Assembly (NCBI GenBank): GCA_000168995.1
Contig: AAUX01000001.1
Span: 682,001 to 746,000, forward strand
DNA: 64,000 nt
Reading direction: 5' to 3'
Source: Methylophilales bacterium HTCC2181
Lineage (GTDB): Bacteria > Pseudomonadota > Gammaproteobacteria > Burkholderiales > Methylophilaceae
Shown here: in pieces, positions 1 to 9,304 of the stretch
Layout: each line of letters opens with the position of its first letter
Numbering within the stretch: the first letter of the stretch is position 1
The notes under the pieces: model-generated
Databases searched by the model: none
What the model was told of the DNA's origin: nothing
Seen by the model: only the letters and a program-made list of their open reading frames with translations
Program-made: the position numbers and the translations under genes

Positions 1-106
1 ATTTCTCTTTCATTTAAAAATATATATATAACACATGGGAATGCCCTTACTTCTTTGTTAAAATAACATACCACTTTTAACTTACACCTATAAGCTATTA
101 ACAACT

Positions 107-1768
107 ATGCGTAAAATTATTGCCACATCCGCCTTGCCTTATGCAAACGGTAGTATACACCTTGGACATCTTGTCGAATATATTCAAACTGATATATGGG
201 TTAGATATCAGCGTCTTGTAGGTAATGAGATTCATTACATATGCGCAGACGACACGCATGGCACTCCGATAATGCTTAGGGCTGAGAAGGAAGGAATCTC
301 TCCTGAGCAGCTAGTAGAAAATGTGCACAAGGAACACAGTGCTGATTTTTCTGATTTTAATATTTCTTTTGATAACTTCTATTCGACCAATTCAATAGAA
401 AATAAAAATCTATCAGAAGCTTTGTACAAATCCTTAGTTGGGAACAATAAAATAGAGGCAAAAGAAATAGAGCAATTTTATGATGATAAGAAAAATATGT
501 TTTTGCCTGATAGGTTTATTAAAGGAACATGCCCGAAATGTAAAGCCAATGACCAATACGGAGATTCATGTGAGTCGTGCGGAACAACATATAGTCCAAC
601 AGATTTAATCGATGCTTATTCAGTTTTAACAGGATCGAAGCCCGTCAAGAAGAAGACGGAACATTATTTTTTTAAACTTTCCGAGTGTGAGAGCTTTTTG
701 TCTGAGTGGACACAATCTGACACGCTGCAAAAAGAAGCGCTAAACAAATTGCAGGAATGGTTTAAGGCTGGTTTGGCAGATTGGGATATCTCAAGAGATG
801 CCCCATATTTTGGCTTTGAAATACCAGGTGCACCAGGAAAATATTTCTATGTATGGCTTGATGCGCCAATTGGTTACATGGCGAGTTTTAAAAACTATGC
901 CGACAAAAACAATCTATCTTATGATGAATTCTGGAATAAAGACTCAACTACAGAGCTGGTTCATTTTATTGGAAAAGATATACTCTATTTTCATGCGCTA
1001 TTTTGGCCAGCAACGCTAAAATATTCTGGTCACAGAACTCCGAGTAAAATTTATGCACATGGATTTCTAACGGTGAACGGTGAAAAGATGTCAAAATCTA
1101 GAGGGACTTTTATTACAGCTCGAAGTTATATAGATGCATTTAAGACACCTGACTATTTAAGGTACTATTATTTTTCGAAGCTAAATGATTCGATGGGGGA
1201 TATCGATCTTAGCTTGGATGATTTTATTGTTAAGGTTAATAGTGATTTGATTGGTAAGCTGGTCAACATCCCAAGCAGAACCTCAGGATTCGTCACTAAA
1301 TTTTTTGATAATAAAATTATGCTAACGACTTATTTCAATGAGTCTGAATCGCAGATTTTAGTCAACAACATCTTACTTTCTAAAGATGAGGTGACAAGAT
1401 TGTTTGAGGCAAGACAGTTTAGTAAGATTTGCCGCCTTCTCATTTCTCATGTTGAGTCGGTCAATGAATTTGTTAATAATAAAGAGCCTTGGATCTTAGC
1501 AAAGGATGATGCACATAAAATGAAAGACTCATATCTTCATGAGGTTTGTTCAGCAGCTCTCCAATCCTTCCGACTCTTAAGTATATATCTTTCACCAATC
1601 ATGCCAGACCTGACAAAAAAAATTGCATCATTTTTCAATCAAGAAGAATTTTCATCCATAGACAATTTACTATCTGATGTTACAACCATAAAAAATTATG
1701 AGCATCTTTTAAAAAGAGTGGAACAGAAGGATGTGGACATTATGGTTGAGTCTAATAAAAATAATTAG
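107..1768 (+). CDS. metG: Methionyl-tRNA synthetase, short form
   Basis: Charges tRNA(Met) with methionine in the cytoplasm. The class I signature HLGH is at residues 18-21 and KMSKS at 327-331. The connective-peptide zinc knuckle is present as CxxC-x9-CxxC around residues 143-159. At 553 residues the protein lacks the C-terminal EMAP/Trbp-like tRNA-binding dimerisation domain of the ~677-residue E. coli enzyme. It ends close to the length of the known active, monomeric 551-residue E. coli fragment. ATG at 107 puts the family-typical start MRKIIATSALPYANG first. It converges on pyrF with a 4-base gap. No partner gene lies on the far side within this window. Confidence 0.97.
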   Translation: MRKIIATSALPYANGSIHLGHLVEYIQTDIWVRYQRLVGNEIHYICADDTHGTPIMLRAEKEGISPEQLVENVHKEHSADFSDFNISFDNFYSTNSIENKNLSEALYKSLVGNNKIEAKEIEQFYDDKKNMFLPDRFIKGTCPKCKANDQYGDSCESCGTTYSPTDLIDAYSVLTGSKPVKKKTEHYFFKLSECESFLSEWTQSDTLQKEALNKLQEWFKAGLADWDISRDAPYFGFEIPGAPGKYFYVWLDAPIGYMASFKNYADKNNLSYDEFWNKDSTTELVHFIGKDILYFHALFWPATLKYSGHRTPSKIYAHGFLTVNGEKMSKSRGTFITARSYIDAFKTPDYLRYYYFSKLNDSMGDIDLSLDDFIVKVNSDLIGKLVNIPSRTSGFVTKFFDNKIMLTTYFNESESQILVNNILLSKDEVTRLFEARQFSKICRLLISHVESVNEFVNNKEPWILAKDDAHKMKDSYLHEVCSAALQSFRLLSIYLSPIMPDLTKKIASFFNQEEFSSIDNLLSDVTTIKNYEHLLKRVEQKDVDIMVESNKNN

Positions 1769-1772
1769 CTTT

Positions 1773-2465
1773 CTATAATGTTCTTCTGATGGCCTTCAAG
1801 GCCTCGTATGGATTCGAGGAATGTGTGATAGGCCTTCCAATTACTAACATTGTGGAGCCAGATGCTAATGCATCCTCAGGTGTCGTAATTCTCTTTTGAT
1901 CATCATTTGATGAATCAATTGGACGAATACCTGGAGTTACAAAATGAAAGTTTTTGGGTAGCGAGGGCTTAAGGAATTTTATATCGTTTGCTGAGCAAAC
2001 AACTCCATCTAACCCACATTTCGCTACATTCGTTGCAAGATGCGCAATCTCATCTTCTAAATTTTTTGTCACGCCCATTTCATGAAGATTTTTTTGGTCA
2101 TGACTAGTTAGCAAAGTTACACCTATAAGCAACGGTTTGGCTTTTGATTGAGTTAAGCCTTCCTTAGCGGCAATCATCATCTCAGAGCCACCGAGAGCAT
2201 GAACATTAACCATATAAACTCCAAGCCTTGCAGCACTTTGACAAGCTTTTTTTACCGTGTTTGGTATATCGTGATATTTTAGATCTAAAAAAACCTCAAA
2301 GCCTTTTTTTTGGGCATACTCAACTATTTTTGGACCAGCTGCAGTAAACAATTCTTTGCCAATTTTCACCCCACAGTCCGAGGGCGATAGAAGATTTATT
2401 AGCCTGCATGCTGATGTTTCATCTGAGTAGTCGAGAGCTACAAAAATCTTAATATTATTGATCAT
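1773..2465 (-). CDS. pyrF: Orotidine 5'-phosphate decarboxylase
   Basis: Last step of UMP synthesis: decarboxylates OMP to UMP. The catalytic DxKxxD signature of group 1 enzymes is intact, with Asp61, Lys63 and Asp66 in the segment DLKYHDIPN. The length of 230 residues is typical. The start codon overlaps the lapB stop by one base (TAATG), so the two are translationally coupled in one leftward unit. The same lapB-pyrF adjacency occurs in E. coli. The C-terminal phosphate-binding region (VTPGIRP and IGRPIT) is also present. Confidence 0.96.
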   Translation of the reverse strand: MINNIKIFVALDYSDETSACRLINLLSPSDCGVKIGKELFTAAGPKIVEYAQKKGFEVFLDLKYHDIPNTVKKACQSAARLGVYMVNVHALGGSEMMIAAKEGLTQSKAKPLLIGVTLLTSHDQKNLHEMGVTKNLEDEIAHLATNVAKCGLDGVVCSANDIKFLKPSLPKNFHFVTPGIRPIDSSNDDQKRITTPEDALASGSTMLVIGRPITHSSNPYEALKAIRRTL

Positions 2466-3643
2466 TAAGTAATTTCATCCAGAGCAACATCTTTTGGTTC
2501 TGATGGGAGTGATTCCCAGCTATTACATGCTGGACATTGCCAATGAAATTGCTTGGCTTTAAATCCACAGCTATTGCAAACATAAAATCTTCGTATGCTA
2601 ATGGAATTTTTAATGGTTTGTTGTATCAACTCTATGTTGTCGATTTGAGTATTTTTGTTGATTGCTAAGGCTTGAAATAATTGATCAAGAGCCAATAAGC
2701 TTGGACGTTGTATGAGCTCATTTCTCGCTATTTTTTCTGCACTTTTTGGACCCTCGTTTGATATAACCGCTTCATACAATACATTGAGAAGTGTTTTTAG
2801 ATTGTACAAATCATAGTATCTGGATAAGATCGACAAGCCCTCATTGATTTTATTTTGAGCTTGATAACTGTTTATAATTTTCGAAGCAACCAGACCAAGG
2901 TACTCGGGTTTTTGATACTCAATTTTTCGCCAATATGAAACAGCTTCATCAATCATTCCTTTGCCCTCATGAATATCACCGAGCAAAATATTAGCCCTGA
3001 CACAATTTTTATGCTCATCTATTGCGCGTAATAAAAACTTACTAGCATCGTTCATATTTTTTGAAAGAATCATTGAAACTGCCATTTCACAATAGTAATG
3101 GCTTATCTCTTTTCTAAGAGAGACCCCTGAAATTTTTTCGAGTTGTTCAGCCATGCTTACAGCTTTTTTCCATTCCCTTTCTGTTACGTAGATTTCAAGA
3201 AGAGTATTATGTTTGAATTGCTCATAACTGTCTTTAGTAAGGCTTAGCAGTAACTCTTCTGACCTGTCATACAGCCCAGCCTTAAAATAATCTTGAGCAA
3301 GCTCCGCCTTTACTGACTCTTGCTGACCGATACTCATTTCTCTATTTTCAAGTAATTCAAGGTGTAGGCTAATAGCTTTGTCTATTTGGCCAGTTCTTCT
3401 CAAAAGGCTTCCAAGAGCAAAGTGCGTTTCCATTGAATTGTCATTTGCCTTTACTGCAGCGGTGAATGAGTCTGTTGCTTTGTCGTATTGATTGGTTATA
3501 AGGTAATGAACGCCTTTAAAATAGGCTGCCGGAAAGTCTGTACTTTCAGAAATAATTTGTTTTATATCAATTCTGGCCGCAATCCATCCTAATCCGAAGA
3601 AAAAAGGTATTACGAGTATCCACCAAAACTCAAATTCAACCAT
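2465..3643 (-). CDS. lapB: Lipopolysaccharide assembly protein B (LapB/YciM)
   Basis: Inner-membrane-anchored TPR protein. In the family it coordinates LPS synthesis and controls LpxC turnover through FtsH. Visible parts: one N-terminal membrane helix (about residues 5-22), a long run of TPR-like helices from about residue 40, and a C-terminal rubredoxin-type metal site with Cys356, Cys359, Cys370 and Cys373. The length of 392 residues matches the family. The usual upstream partner lapA (a two-helix DUF1049 protein) is absent: only 79 bases with a terminator separate lapB from ihfB. lapB must therefore start from its own promoter or from read-through. Confidence 0.94.
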   Translation of the reverse strand: MVEFEFWWILVIPFFFGLGWIAARIDIKQIISESTDFPAAYFKGVHYLITNQYDKATDSFTAAVKANDNSMETHFALGSLLRRTGQIDKAISLHLELLENREMSIGQQESVKAELAQDYFKAGLYDRSEELLLSLTKDSYEQFKHNTLLEIYVTEREWKKAVSMAEQLEKISGVSLRKEISHYYCEMAVSMILSKNMNDASKFLLRAIDEHKNCVRANILLGDIHEGKGMIDEAVSYWRKIEYQKPEYLGLVASKIINSYQAQNKINEGLSILSRYYDLYNLKTLLNVLYEAVISNEGPKSAEKIARNELIQRPSLLALDQLFQALAINKNTQIDNIELIQQTIKNSISIRRFYVCNSCGFKAKQFHWQCPACNSWESLPSEPKDVALDEIT

Positions 3644-3666
3644 AGATATACATTACTTTATAAATT

Positions 3667-3702
3667 AAAAAAAAAGCATATTTTCTAAAAAAATATGCTT
3701 TT
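3667..3702 (-). terminator. Intrinsic terminator after ihfB
   Basis: A perfect 13-bp stem (arms 3672-3684 and 3690-3702) with a 5-base loop is followed, in the leftward direction, by nine T residues. It lies between ihfB and lapB and should end the cmk/rpsA/ihfB transcript. In the rightward direction the T-tract is weak, so I assign it to the minus strand. Confidence 0.9.
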
Positions 3703-3722
3703 ATTGTTACTTTTTACTTACC

Positions 3723-4001
3723 TTACCTATCAACTCGGACCCTTAGTTCTTTTCCAGCCTTGAAATGAGGTACAAATTTTTCTGGTACATGAACTTGAGC
3801 TCCTGATTTAGGATTTCTCCCAACTCGTGAGGGTCTAAAATTTAGACTAAAGCTTCCAAACCCTCGTATCTCTATTCTATCTTTATTAATAAGAGCTTGT
3901 GACATCGAGTCAAGTATAGCTTTGACGGAAAGCTCAGCATCCTTATGTACTAACTGATTAAAACGGCTAGCCAGTATATTAATTAATTTAGATTTAGTCA
4001 T
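3723..4001 (-). CDS. ihfB: Integration host factor, beta subunit
   Basis: Small DNA-bending protein of the HU/IHF family, which forms a heterodimer with IhfA. The 92-residue length, the GFGSF motif and the DNA-inserting beta arm around RVGRNPKSG identify it. The end [13 protein letters not shown] favours IHF-beta over HU. It lies 9 bases downstream of rpsA, the conserved proteobacterial arrangement, so it is probably co-transcribed with S1. A strong terminator follows it. Confidence 0.95.
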   Translation of the reverse strand: MTKSKLINILASRFNQLVHKDAELSVKAILDSMSQALINKDRIEIRGFGSFSLNFRPSRVGRNPKSGAQVHVPEKFVPHFKAGKELRVRVDR

Positions 4002-4010
4002 GCGAGTAAG

Positions 4011-5522
4011 TTATTTTTTATCATCTAGTTTCGCTTTCAACAGGGCTCCAAGATTGGTTGTTCCACCATCAGTTACTTCAGGCTCAGATTTTTTTGCAGC
4101 AGTTTTTTTAGGTTTCGTAGCTTTTTCTGCTGCTGCTACTGTTGTATCTGATTTTTCTGCTATCTCTGGATTTGGATTCTCTGCTAGCTGTTTGATACCC
4201 AGTGAAATCCTTTCTTTTTCTACGTCAATAGAAATAATAATTGCTTCTAGTTCATCCGCTTTTTTGTACTTTTTAACAGCTTCTTCACCACTATCAGTCC
4301 ATGATATATCTGAAAGGTGGATTAGCCCATCTATCTCCCCTGGCAAACCAATAAAAATACCAAAATCAGTTATTGATTTAATCTGTCCAGTTATTTTTTC
4401 ATCCACCTTATGATTGCTTGCAAAGTCTTCCCAAGGGTTTGCTTGACATTGCTTCATGCCTAATGAAAGCCTTCTTCTATCTTCATCAATCTCAAGAATC
4501 ATCACCTCCACTTCATCTCCTAATTGCACAGCTTTTGTTGGGTGAATATTTTTATTTGTCCAATCCATTTCTGAAACGTGAACAAGTCCTTCAATACCTG
4601 TTTCAATCTCTATAAACGCACCGTAGTCTGTTAGGTTAGAAACCTTCCCAAACAGTTTTGTTTTAACAGGGTATCGTCTTCCTAAACCAACCCATGGATC
4701 CTCATCAAGCTGTTTTAACCCTAGAGATACTCTATTCTTTTCTTGATCAAACTTTAAGACTCTGGCCTCAATTTCATCGCCCACATTTAAAATTTCTGAC
4801 GGATGTTTTATTCGTTTCCATGCTAGATCGGTTATGTGTAACAGCCCATCAATACCACCCAAGTCCACAAATGCTCCATAATCAGTAATATTCTTGATTA
4901 TTCCTTTGACGTTTGCACCTTCCACAATCGATTCAAGAACTGATTCTCTATCTGTTCCTGATTGCTCTTCCATAACTGCTTTTCTAGATACAACTACATT
5001 ATTTCGCTTCTTATCTATTTTGATAACCTTTAATTCGCACTCTTTATTTTCAAATGGAGCTGTATCTTTCACAGGCCTTATGTCGACTAGCGATCCTGGA
5101 AGGAACGCCATAATACCGTTAACAGTAACTCTCAAACCTCCTTTAACGCGACTACTAACAAACCCACTAACAATTCTTCCTTCTTCCATAGCTTCTTCTA
5201 GATCAATCCATGCCTGCAGTTTTTTCGCCTTATCCCTTGATAAGATTGTTGACCCATAACCGTCTTCCAGTTTTTCTATTGCAACTTTAACCAAGTCACC
5301 GACAGCAACCTCAATATCCCCGCTATCACTTAGAAACTCTTCTGTTTTAATAACGCTTTCTGATTTTAGCCCCGCATTCACAATTATAAAGTCGCTTTCT
5401 ACTGAAATAACCTCAGCAGTAATAACTTCGCCTTGACGCATTTCTTTTAGGGACATACTTTCTTCAAATAATGCCGCAAAACTTTCTGGATCTATCTTTT
5501 CTATTTTTTCAGTGGTTGCCAT
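4011..5522 (-). CDS. rpsA: Small ribosomal subunit protein S1, five-domain form
   Basis: mRNA-binding ribosomal protein that helps 30S subunits initiate on structured or weak-SD messages. Five S1 OB-fold repeats can be read at about residues 30-100, 115-185, 200-270, 285-360 and 372-445. Repeats 3-5 carry the typical DYGAF/DFGIF motifs. From about residue 450 the protein continues as a low-complexity Lys/Ala/Thr-rich tail instead of a sixth S1 repeat, giving 503 residues against about 557 in E. coli. The first two repeats, which bind S2 and the ribosome in E. coli, are present. It lies between cmk and ihfB as usual. Confidence 0.96.
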   Translation of the reverse strand: MATTEKIEKIDPESFAALFEESMSLKEMRQGEVITAEVISVESDFIIVNAGLKSESVIKTEEFLSDSGDIEVAVGDLVKVAIEKLEDGYGSTILSRDKAKKLQAWIDLEEAMEEGRIVSGFVSSRVKGGLRVTVNGIMAFLPGSLVDIRPVKDTAPFENKECELKVIKIDKKRNNVVVSRKAVMEEQSGTDRESVLESIVEGANVKGIIKNITDYGAFVDLGGIDGLLHITDLAWKRIKHPSEILNVGDEIEARVLKFDQEKNRVSLGLKQLDEDPWVGLGRRYPVKTKLFGKVSNLTDYGAFIEIETGIEGLVHVSEMDWTNKNIHPTKAVQLGDEVEVMILEIDEDRRRLSLGMKQCQANPWEDFASNHKVDEKITGQIKSITDFGIFIGLPGEIDGLIHLSDISWTDSGEEAVKKYKKADELEAIIISIDVEKERISLGIKQLAENPNPEIAEKSDTTVAAAEKATKPKKTAAKKSEPEVTDGGTTNLGALLKAKLDDKK

Positions 5523-5610
5523 GTAATTTAATTAACCTTAATTTTTTTAATCCCAACTAGCGATGGGTTGATTTATATTTGCTAATGATTTGTGCCATTA
5601 GCGCTTTTAC
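5523..5610 (-). promoter_or_regulatory. rpsA leader with two hairpins
   Basis: This 88-base gap between cmk and rpsA holds two inverted repeats. One is a perfect 7-bp stem with an 8-base loop (5581-5602). The other has a 4-bp CCCA/TGGG core (5552-5567). After them comes an A/U-rich stretch and a weak AAGG about 14 bases before the rpsA ATG. E. coli rpsA is autoregulated through hairpins and a weak SD in the same position. A similar role here is inference. Confidence 0.45.
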
Positions 5611-6288
5611 TTAATGCACATCTTTGAGGTTTAAGATAATCGCATCAACAGTTTGATCAATGCTAAGATCATCTGAATTTAAAATGATAGCGTCTCTTGC
5701 AATCTTTAAGGGAGAATACATTCTGTCCATATCCTGCCTATCCCTTGCTTTTATTTCCTCAGCAAGGTCCGTGATGTTAGCATCAATTCCTTTTGATATC
5801 AACTGTTTATATCTTCTTTTTGCTCTTTCTGTTGGGCTGGCATCAAGATAAATCTTAAGGTCAGCATTTGGAAAAACCACTGTAGTCATATCTCGCCCCT
5901 CAGCCACAAGTCCACGCCCACAAAAAAAATCGCGTTGAACCTGTAATATTTGATTTCTGACCCCAATATGCTGTGCAATTTTAGAAGCTATTCTACCAAC
6001 TTCTTGCGTTCTTATTTGCGTTGAAACCTCTATGTTATTTAAAAATGCTGCACCGCCAGAAAATTCAATATCAATTTCTTTGAGGTGACTTATGATTGAT
6101 TCAGCATCATTTAAGTTTATACCCTCTTGCAAACTACTTAAGGCAATTAAGCGATAAATTGCCCCCGAATCCAAATAGTTTAAGTCTAATTTCTCACTAA
6201 GAAGTTTAGCTATTGTTCCTTTTCCTGAGCCTGCAGGACCATCAATGGCAATTAGAAAGGGAAGCCTTGGGATTACTTTATCAAACAC
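5611..6288 (-). CDS. cmk: Cytidylate kinase
   Basis: Phosphorylates CMP and dCMP to the diphosphates. The P-loop DGPAGSGKGT is near the N-terminus, and the NMP-binding and lid segments (VAEGRDMTTVVFP, RAKRRYKQL) are present. I chose GTG at 6288 (225 residues). AAGGA sits 8 bases upstream, and the protein then starts about 12 residues before the family-conserved FLIAIDGP, overlapping aroA by 8 bases. An ATG at 6330 would add 14 residues and a 50-base overlap. It sits between aroA and rpsA, the conserved order. Confidence 0.94.
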   Translation of the reverse strand: MFDKVIPRLPFLIAIDGPAGSGKGTIAKLLSEKLDLNYLDSGAIYRLIALSSLQEGINLNDAESIISHLKEIDIEFSGGAAFLNNIEVSTQIRTQEVGRIASKIAQHIGVRNQILQVQRDFFCGRGLVAEGRDMTTVVFPNADLKIYLDASPTERAKRRYKQLISKGIDANITDLAEEIKARDRQDMDRMYSPLKIARDAIILNSDDLSIDQTVDAIILNLKDVH

Positions 6289-7552
6289 TTTCAAAATCCT
6301 TGAAAAAATTAGGATAGGTTTTGTTGACACACTCGGGATTATTTATAATAACATTTCTCTCTGACAGTGAGATTAAGGAAAAGCACATTGCTATCCTATG
6401 ATCATCGTAGGTATCAATAGTCACATTATCTTTAATTATGGAAGGAGGGGTGATGCTGATTGTATTGTTTGTTGAATGAACAGTTGCGCCAAGCTTTTTA
6501 AGTTCGTTACTCATCGCCTGAATACGATCGGTTTCTTTCACTTTCCAACTAGCTATATTTATAAGCTTGGTTGTCCCTTTGCAAAATAGCGCCATGGTTG
6601 CAAGTGTCATAGCTGCATCCGGGATCATCTTACAATCTACCTCAAGCGCTCTTAATTCACCTGATTTTTCAACTATGATAGATTTTTCAAGGTAGGTGAC
6701 TTTGGCACCCATACTACTTACAACATCAAGGAACTTCAGATCTCCCTGAATACTTTCCTGGTTTATACCATGCACTTCGATCTTTCCAGCTATAGCTGCC
6801 GCTCCAAAGAAATAAGAGGCCGAAGAGGCGTCACCTTCCACCCATATTTCTTCTGGACTACGAAATACAGTTATGCCATTAAGATTAAATTGGTTCCAGT
6901 TCATATTGTTAAAGGAAACGCCAAACTTTTGTAAAAGCCTGAGGGTGATATCAATATAAGGTTTAGAAATCAACTCTCCATCTAAGTTAATTGATAGGGG
7001 CTGGTTAAGTAAAGGAACAGATATTAGTAAAGAGGTAAGAAATTGACTTGAAACATTACCCTTAATGGATATCTTTTGAATAATTTTTTCCGTTTTAGGA
7101 AAAATTTCTAATGGGGGGAAGCCATCATTTTCAAGATAATTAATTCTCGCCCCCAGATCTTTAAGCGAATCAACCAAATCTTTGATAGGTCGCTCATGCA
7201 TCCTTTGAACGCCAGCAAGCCTATAATGACCATCCATCATTGCTAAGGCTGCAGTTAATGGACGAAAGGCTGTACCAGCATTACCTAAAAATAGCTCACA
7301 GTCCTTATTTGGAAATGACCCATTGGTTCCATGGACAGTAATCTCGCTTCCATTTTTTTCTATCATTACACCCAATTTTTCAAGGGCTTCTAGCATATAA
7401 CGAGTATCGTCAGACTGAAGATAGTTTCTGATAAGTGTTTTTTTGTTAGATAGACTTGCCAACAAAATCACTCTGTTAGTTATGCTCTTTGAACCTGGTA
7501 AGATTATTTCTCCCTTGACCTCAGACCGCCCTTTTAAAATATATTGCGTCAC
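6281..7552 (-). CDS. aroA: 3-phosphoshikimate 1-carboxyvinyltransferase (EPSP synthase)
   Basis: Transfers the enolpyruvyl group from PEP to shikimate-3-phosphate in the shikimate pathway. The N-terminal LPGSKSITNR and the NAGTAFRP segment carry the family's substrate-binding residues. The C-terminal DDHRIAMCF is also intact. The 423-residue length is normal. The ATG overlaps the tyrA stop by 4 bases, so tyrA-aroA-cmk are probably one transcript and translationally coupled. This places Phe/Tyr synthesis next to cmk-rpsA, as in many Proteobacteria. Confidence 0.97.
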   Translation of the reverse strand: MTQYILKGRSEVKGEIILPGSKSITNRVILLASLSNKKTLIRNYLQSDDTRYMLEALEKLGVMIEKNGSEITVHGTNGSFPNKDCELFLGNAGTAFRPLTAALAMMDGHYRLAGVQRMHERPIKDLVDSLKDLGARINYLENDGFPPLEIFPKTEKIIQKISIKGNVSSQFLTSLLISVPLLNQPLSINLDGELISKPYIDITLRLLQKFGVSFNNMNWNQFNLNGITVFRSPEEIWVEGDASSASYFFGAAAIAGKIEVHGINQESIQGDLKFLDVVSSMGAKVTYLEKSIIVEKSGELRALEVDCKMIPDAAMTLATMALFCKGTTKLINIASWKVKETDRIQAMSNELKKLGATVHSTNNTISITPPSIIKDNVTIDTYDDHRIAMCFSLISLSERNVIINNPECVNKTYPNFFKDFESV

Positions 7553-8415
7553 TTTTTATCTTCTGCCCATTCAGACCTTGTTGAGCTAGCCTTTGAGAGA
7601 TAATCATTCAAGTTACCTTCTTGTGAGTTGTCAATAAACTCTACAAGAACATCTATTTCTTTTTTATAAAGTGTCAAATCACTAATGATTGCTTTTTTGT
7701 TTGCTAGTGAGATATCGCGCCAAACTTCAGGGGAGCTTGCAGCAATTCTTGAAAAGTCTCGAAATCCGCTGGCAGCAAATTCTAGTAATTGATCTTTTGA
7801 ATTTTTTTTGTTAATTAAATTTACTAAAGCAAAAGCTAGAAGGTGAGGGAGATGGCTTACAGTAGAAAAAATTTCATCGTGTTGAGAGGGTGTCATTGAT
7901 GAAACAATACCTCCCATGCATTCCCAAAAACCCCAAAGGCAATCTAATTGCACCTTATTTGCTTGGCTATGGGGAGTGATAATAATGTTTTTACCTTCAA
8001 ATAACTTCTCATCAGCAGCATCCGGCCCATGTTTTTCTGATCCTGCAATAGGGTGAGACCCTATGAACTGATCAAATTTATCTCCAAGACTTTCTGCAGC
8101 ATCTAGCATAACCTCAGATTTTGTGCTGCCAACATCGGTTACCAGGCAATCTGCATTTAAATAGGGGTAAATTTTTTTGAGAATATTTTTCGTTTGTGCA
8201 ACCGGCGTAGCAATTATAATAAAATTTGCAGTACTTATTGCTTCCTCAACATTTACAGCTATTTCATCAAGCATGCCTTTTTTCACAAAATCATCAAGAG
8301 ATCTTCCGTTATGGCGACTAACTCCGATGACCCTATCAAAAATAGCATCTTTTTTTACCTTTAACGCAATAGATCCACCTATCAAACCTACACCAAAGAT
8401 TAATAAATTTTTCAT
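7549..8415 (-). CDS. tyrA: Prephenate dehydrogenase
   Basis: NAD(P)-dependent oxidative decarboxylation of prephenate (or arogenate) toward tyrosine. The Rossmann motif GVGLIGGSIAL is at residues 8-18, and a GSHPIAGSEK-type active-site segment near residue 140 is conserved. There is no fused chorismate mutase (288 residues), unlike the E. coli TyrA fusion. It is the monofunctional cyclohexadienyl/prephenate dehydrogenase type. It overlaps aroA by 4 bases and is 40 bases downstream of bpt. NAD or NADP preference and arogenate activity cannot be read from the sequence. Confidence 0.93.
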   Translation of the reverse strand: MKNLLIFGVGLIGGSIALKVKKDAIFDRVIGVSRHNGRSLDDFVKKGMLDEIAVNVEEAISTANFIIIATPVAQTKNILKKIYPYLNADCLVTDVGSTKSEVMLDAAESLGDKFDQFIGSHPIAGSEKHGPDAADEKLFEGKNIIITPHSQANKVQLDCLWGFWECMGGIVSSMTPSQHDEIFSTVSHLPHLLAFALVNLINKKNSKDQLLEFAASGFRDFSRIAASSPEVWRDISLANKKAIISDLTLYKKEIDVLVEFIDNSQEGNLNDYLSKASSTRSEWAEDKK

Positions 8416-8455
8416 TCAATACACTTTATTTATAAAAGAAAATTGTATCATGCAA

Positions 8456-9181
8456 TCACTCGGAAGCCTCTTGCCATAGGTCATTAATCAAAATTTCGTA
8501 TGGTTTAAAATTAATTTTGTAAGCCATTTTTACACTTTTTCTTATCCAGTATCCAAGGTAAAGGTACGGCACTTTTTTATTTAAACTATAATTTAGCAAC
8601 CACAGTATGGAAAAAGTCCCCAAGCTATTCTTTGGGTTGGTGGAATCATAAAATGTATACACGGCTGATAATCCATTCTCCATCTCATCTATGATTGTTA
8701 CCATCACCAGTTTGCCTTGATCTCTAAATTCAATTAATTTGCTTTGGACATTACTCTTAATTAAGAAATCATGATAATCAGTCATATCATTTTCGTGATC
8801 ATTTTTACTTCGATGACGTTTATTTTGATAATTTATATACAGCTCATAATGTTCTTCTGAATATTGTAAAGGAAGTATTTTAGCCGTTATATGAGCATGT
8901 TTTTTTATTACCCTTTTCTGAGAACGGCTTATTACAAATAATGTGGGTGATAGTCTTATAGGAATACATTCCTGACATTCCTCACAATGTGGCTTGTAAA
9001 CATACTGACCGCTTCGCCTAAAACCCTTATAAATAAGGTCGTCATATATATCTGAACCAATACTAGCGTATGGAGTTGCTACCATTGATTGCGCGCTGCG
9101 ATTCTCTATGTATCCACATCCATATTTTGTGGTTACATAAAACTTAATGGACTTTAATCCTTTGTTATCAGGGTGGCTCAT
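8456..9181 (-). CDS. bpt: Aspartate/glutamate leucyltransferase (Bpt, ATE family)
   Basis: Adds a leucyl group from tRNA to proteins with N-terminal Asp or Glu, in the bacterial N-end rule that feeds ClpS/ClpAP. Family signs: the N-terminal YVTTKYGCGYIENRSAQ segment, GFRRSGQYVYKPHC followed by the CxxC-type EECQEC, and the C-terminal YLYLGYWI. The length of 241 residues is typical. In many Proteobacteria bpt neighbours aat and infA; neither is here. Its closest downstream neighbour is tyrA (40 bases). Confidence 0.9.
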   Translation of the reverse strand: MSHPDNKGLKSIKFYVTTKYGCGYIENRSAQSMVATPYASIGSDIYDDLIYKGFRRSGQYVYKPHCEECQECIPIRLSPTLFVISRSQKRVIKKHAHITAKILPLQYSEEHYELYINYQNKRHRSKNDHENDMTDYHDFLIKSNVQSKLIEFRDQGKLVMVTIIDEMENGLSAVYTFYDSTNPKNSLGTFSILWLLNYSLNKKVPYLYLGYWIRKSVKMAYKINFKPYEILINDLWQEASE

Positions 9182-9304
9182 ATTTAACGATAAATTATAA
9201 ATTCATATCAATTCTATCCGAATTGTTTATGGGTGGAGTAAAACAGATATACTTTGATAGTATTCTGTTGTTTAAAAAATCTTAAATTGGGCTAATCAAA
9301 ACTA

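Noticed and set aside
1-13. Possible first codons of a divergent minus-strand gene (Met-Lys-Glu-Lys) at the left edge
   Set aside because: Only four codons are visible, with no SD or family signal, so it cannot be supported.
20-31. Short AT dinucleotide run
   Set aside because: It is too short to be called a repeat element in AT-rich intergenic DNA.
4000-5259. Several open frames on the + strand through rpsA (for example 4000-4413 and 4894-5259)
   Set aside because: They are antisense shadows of rpsA, which has full S1-domain coding. Their translations are Ser/Leu-rich without motifs.
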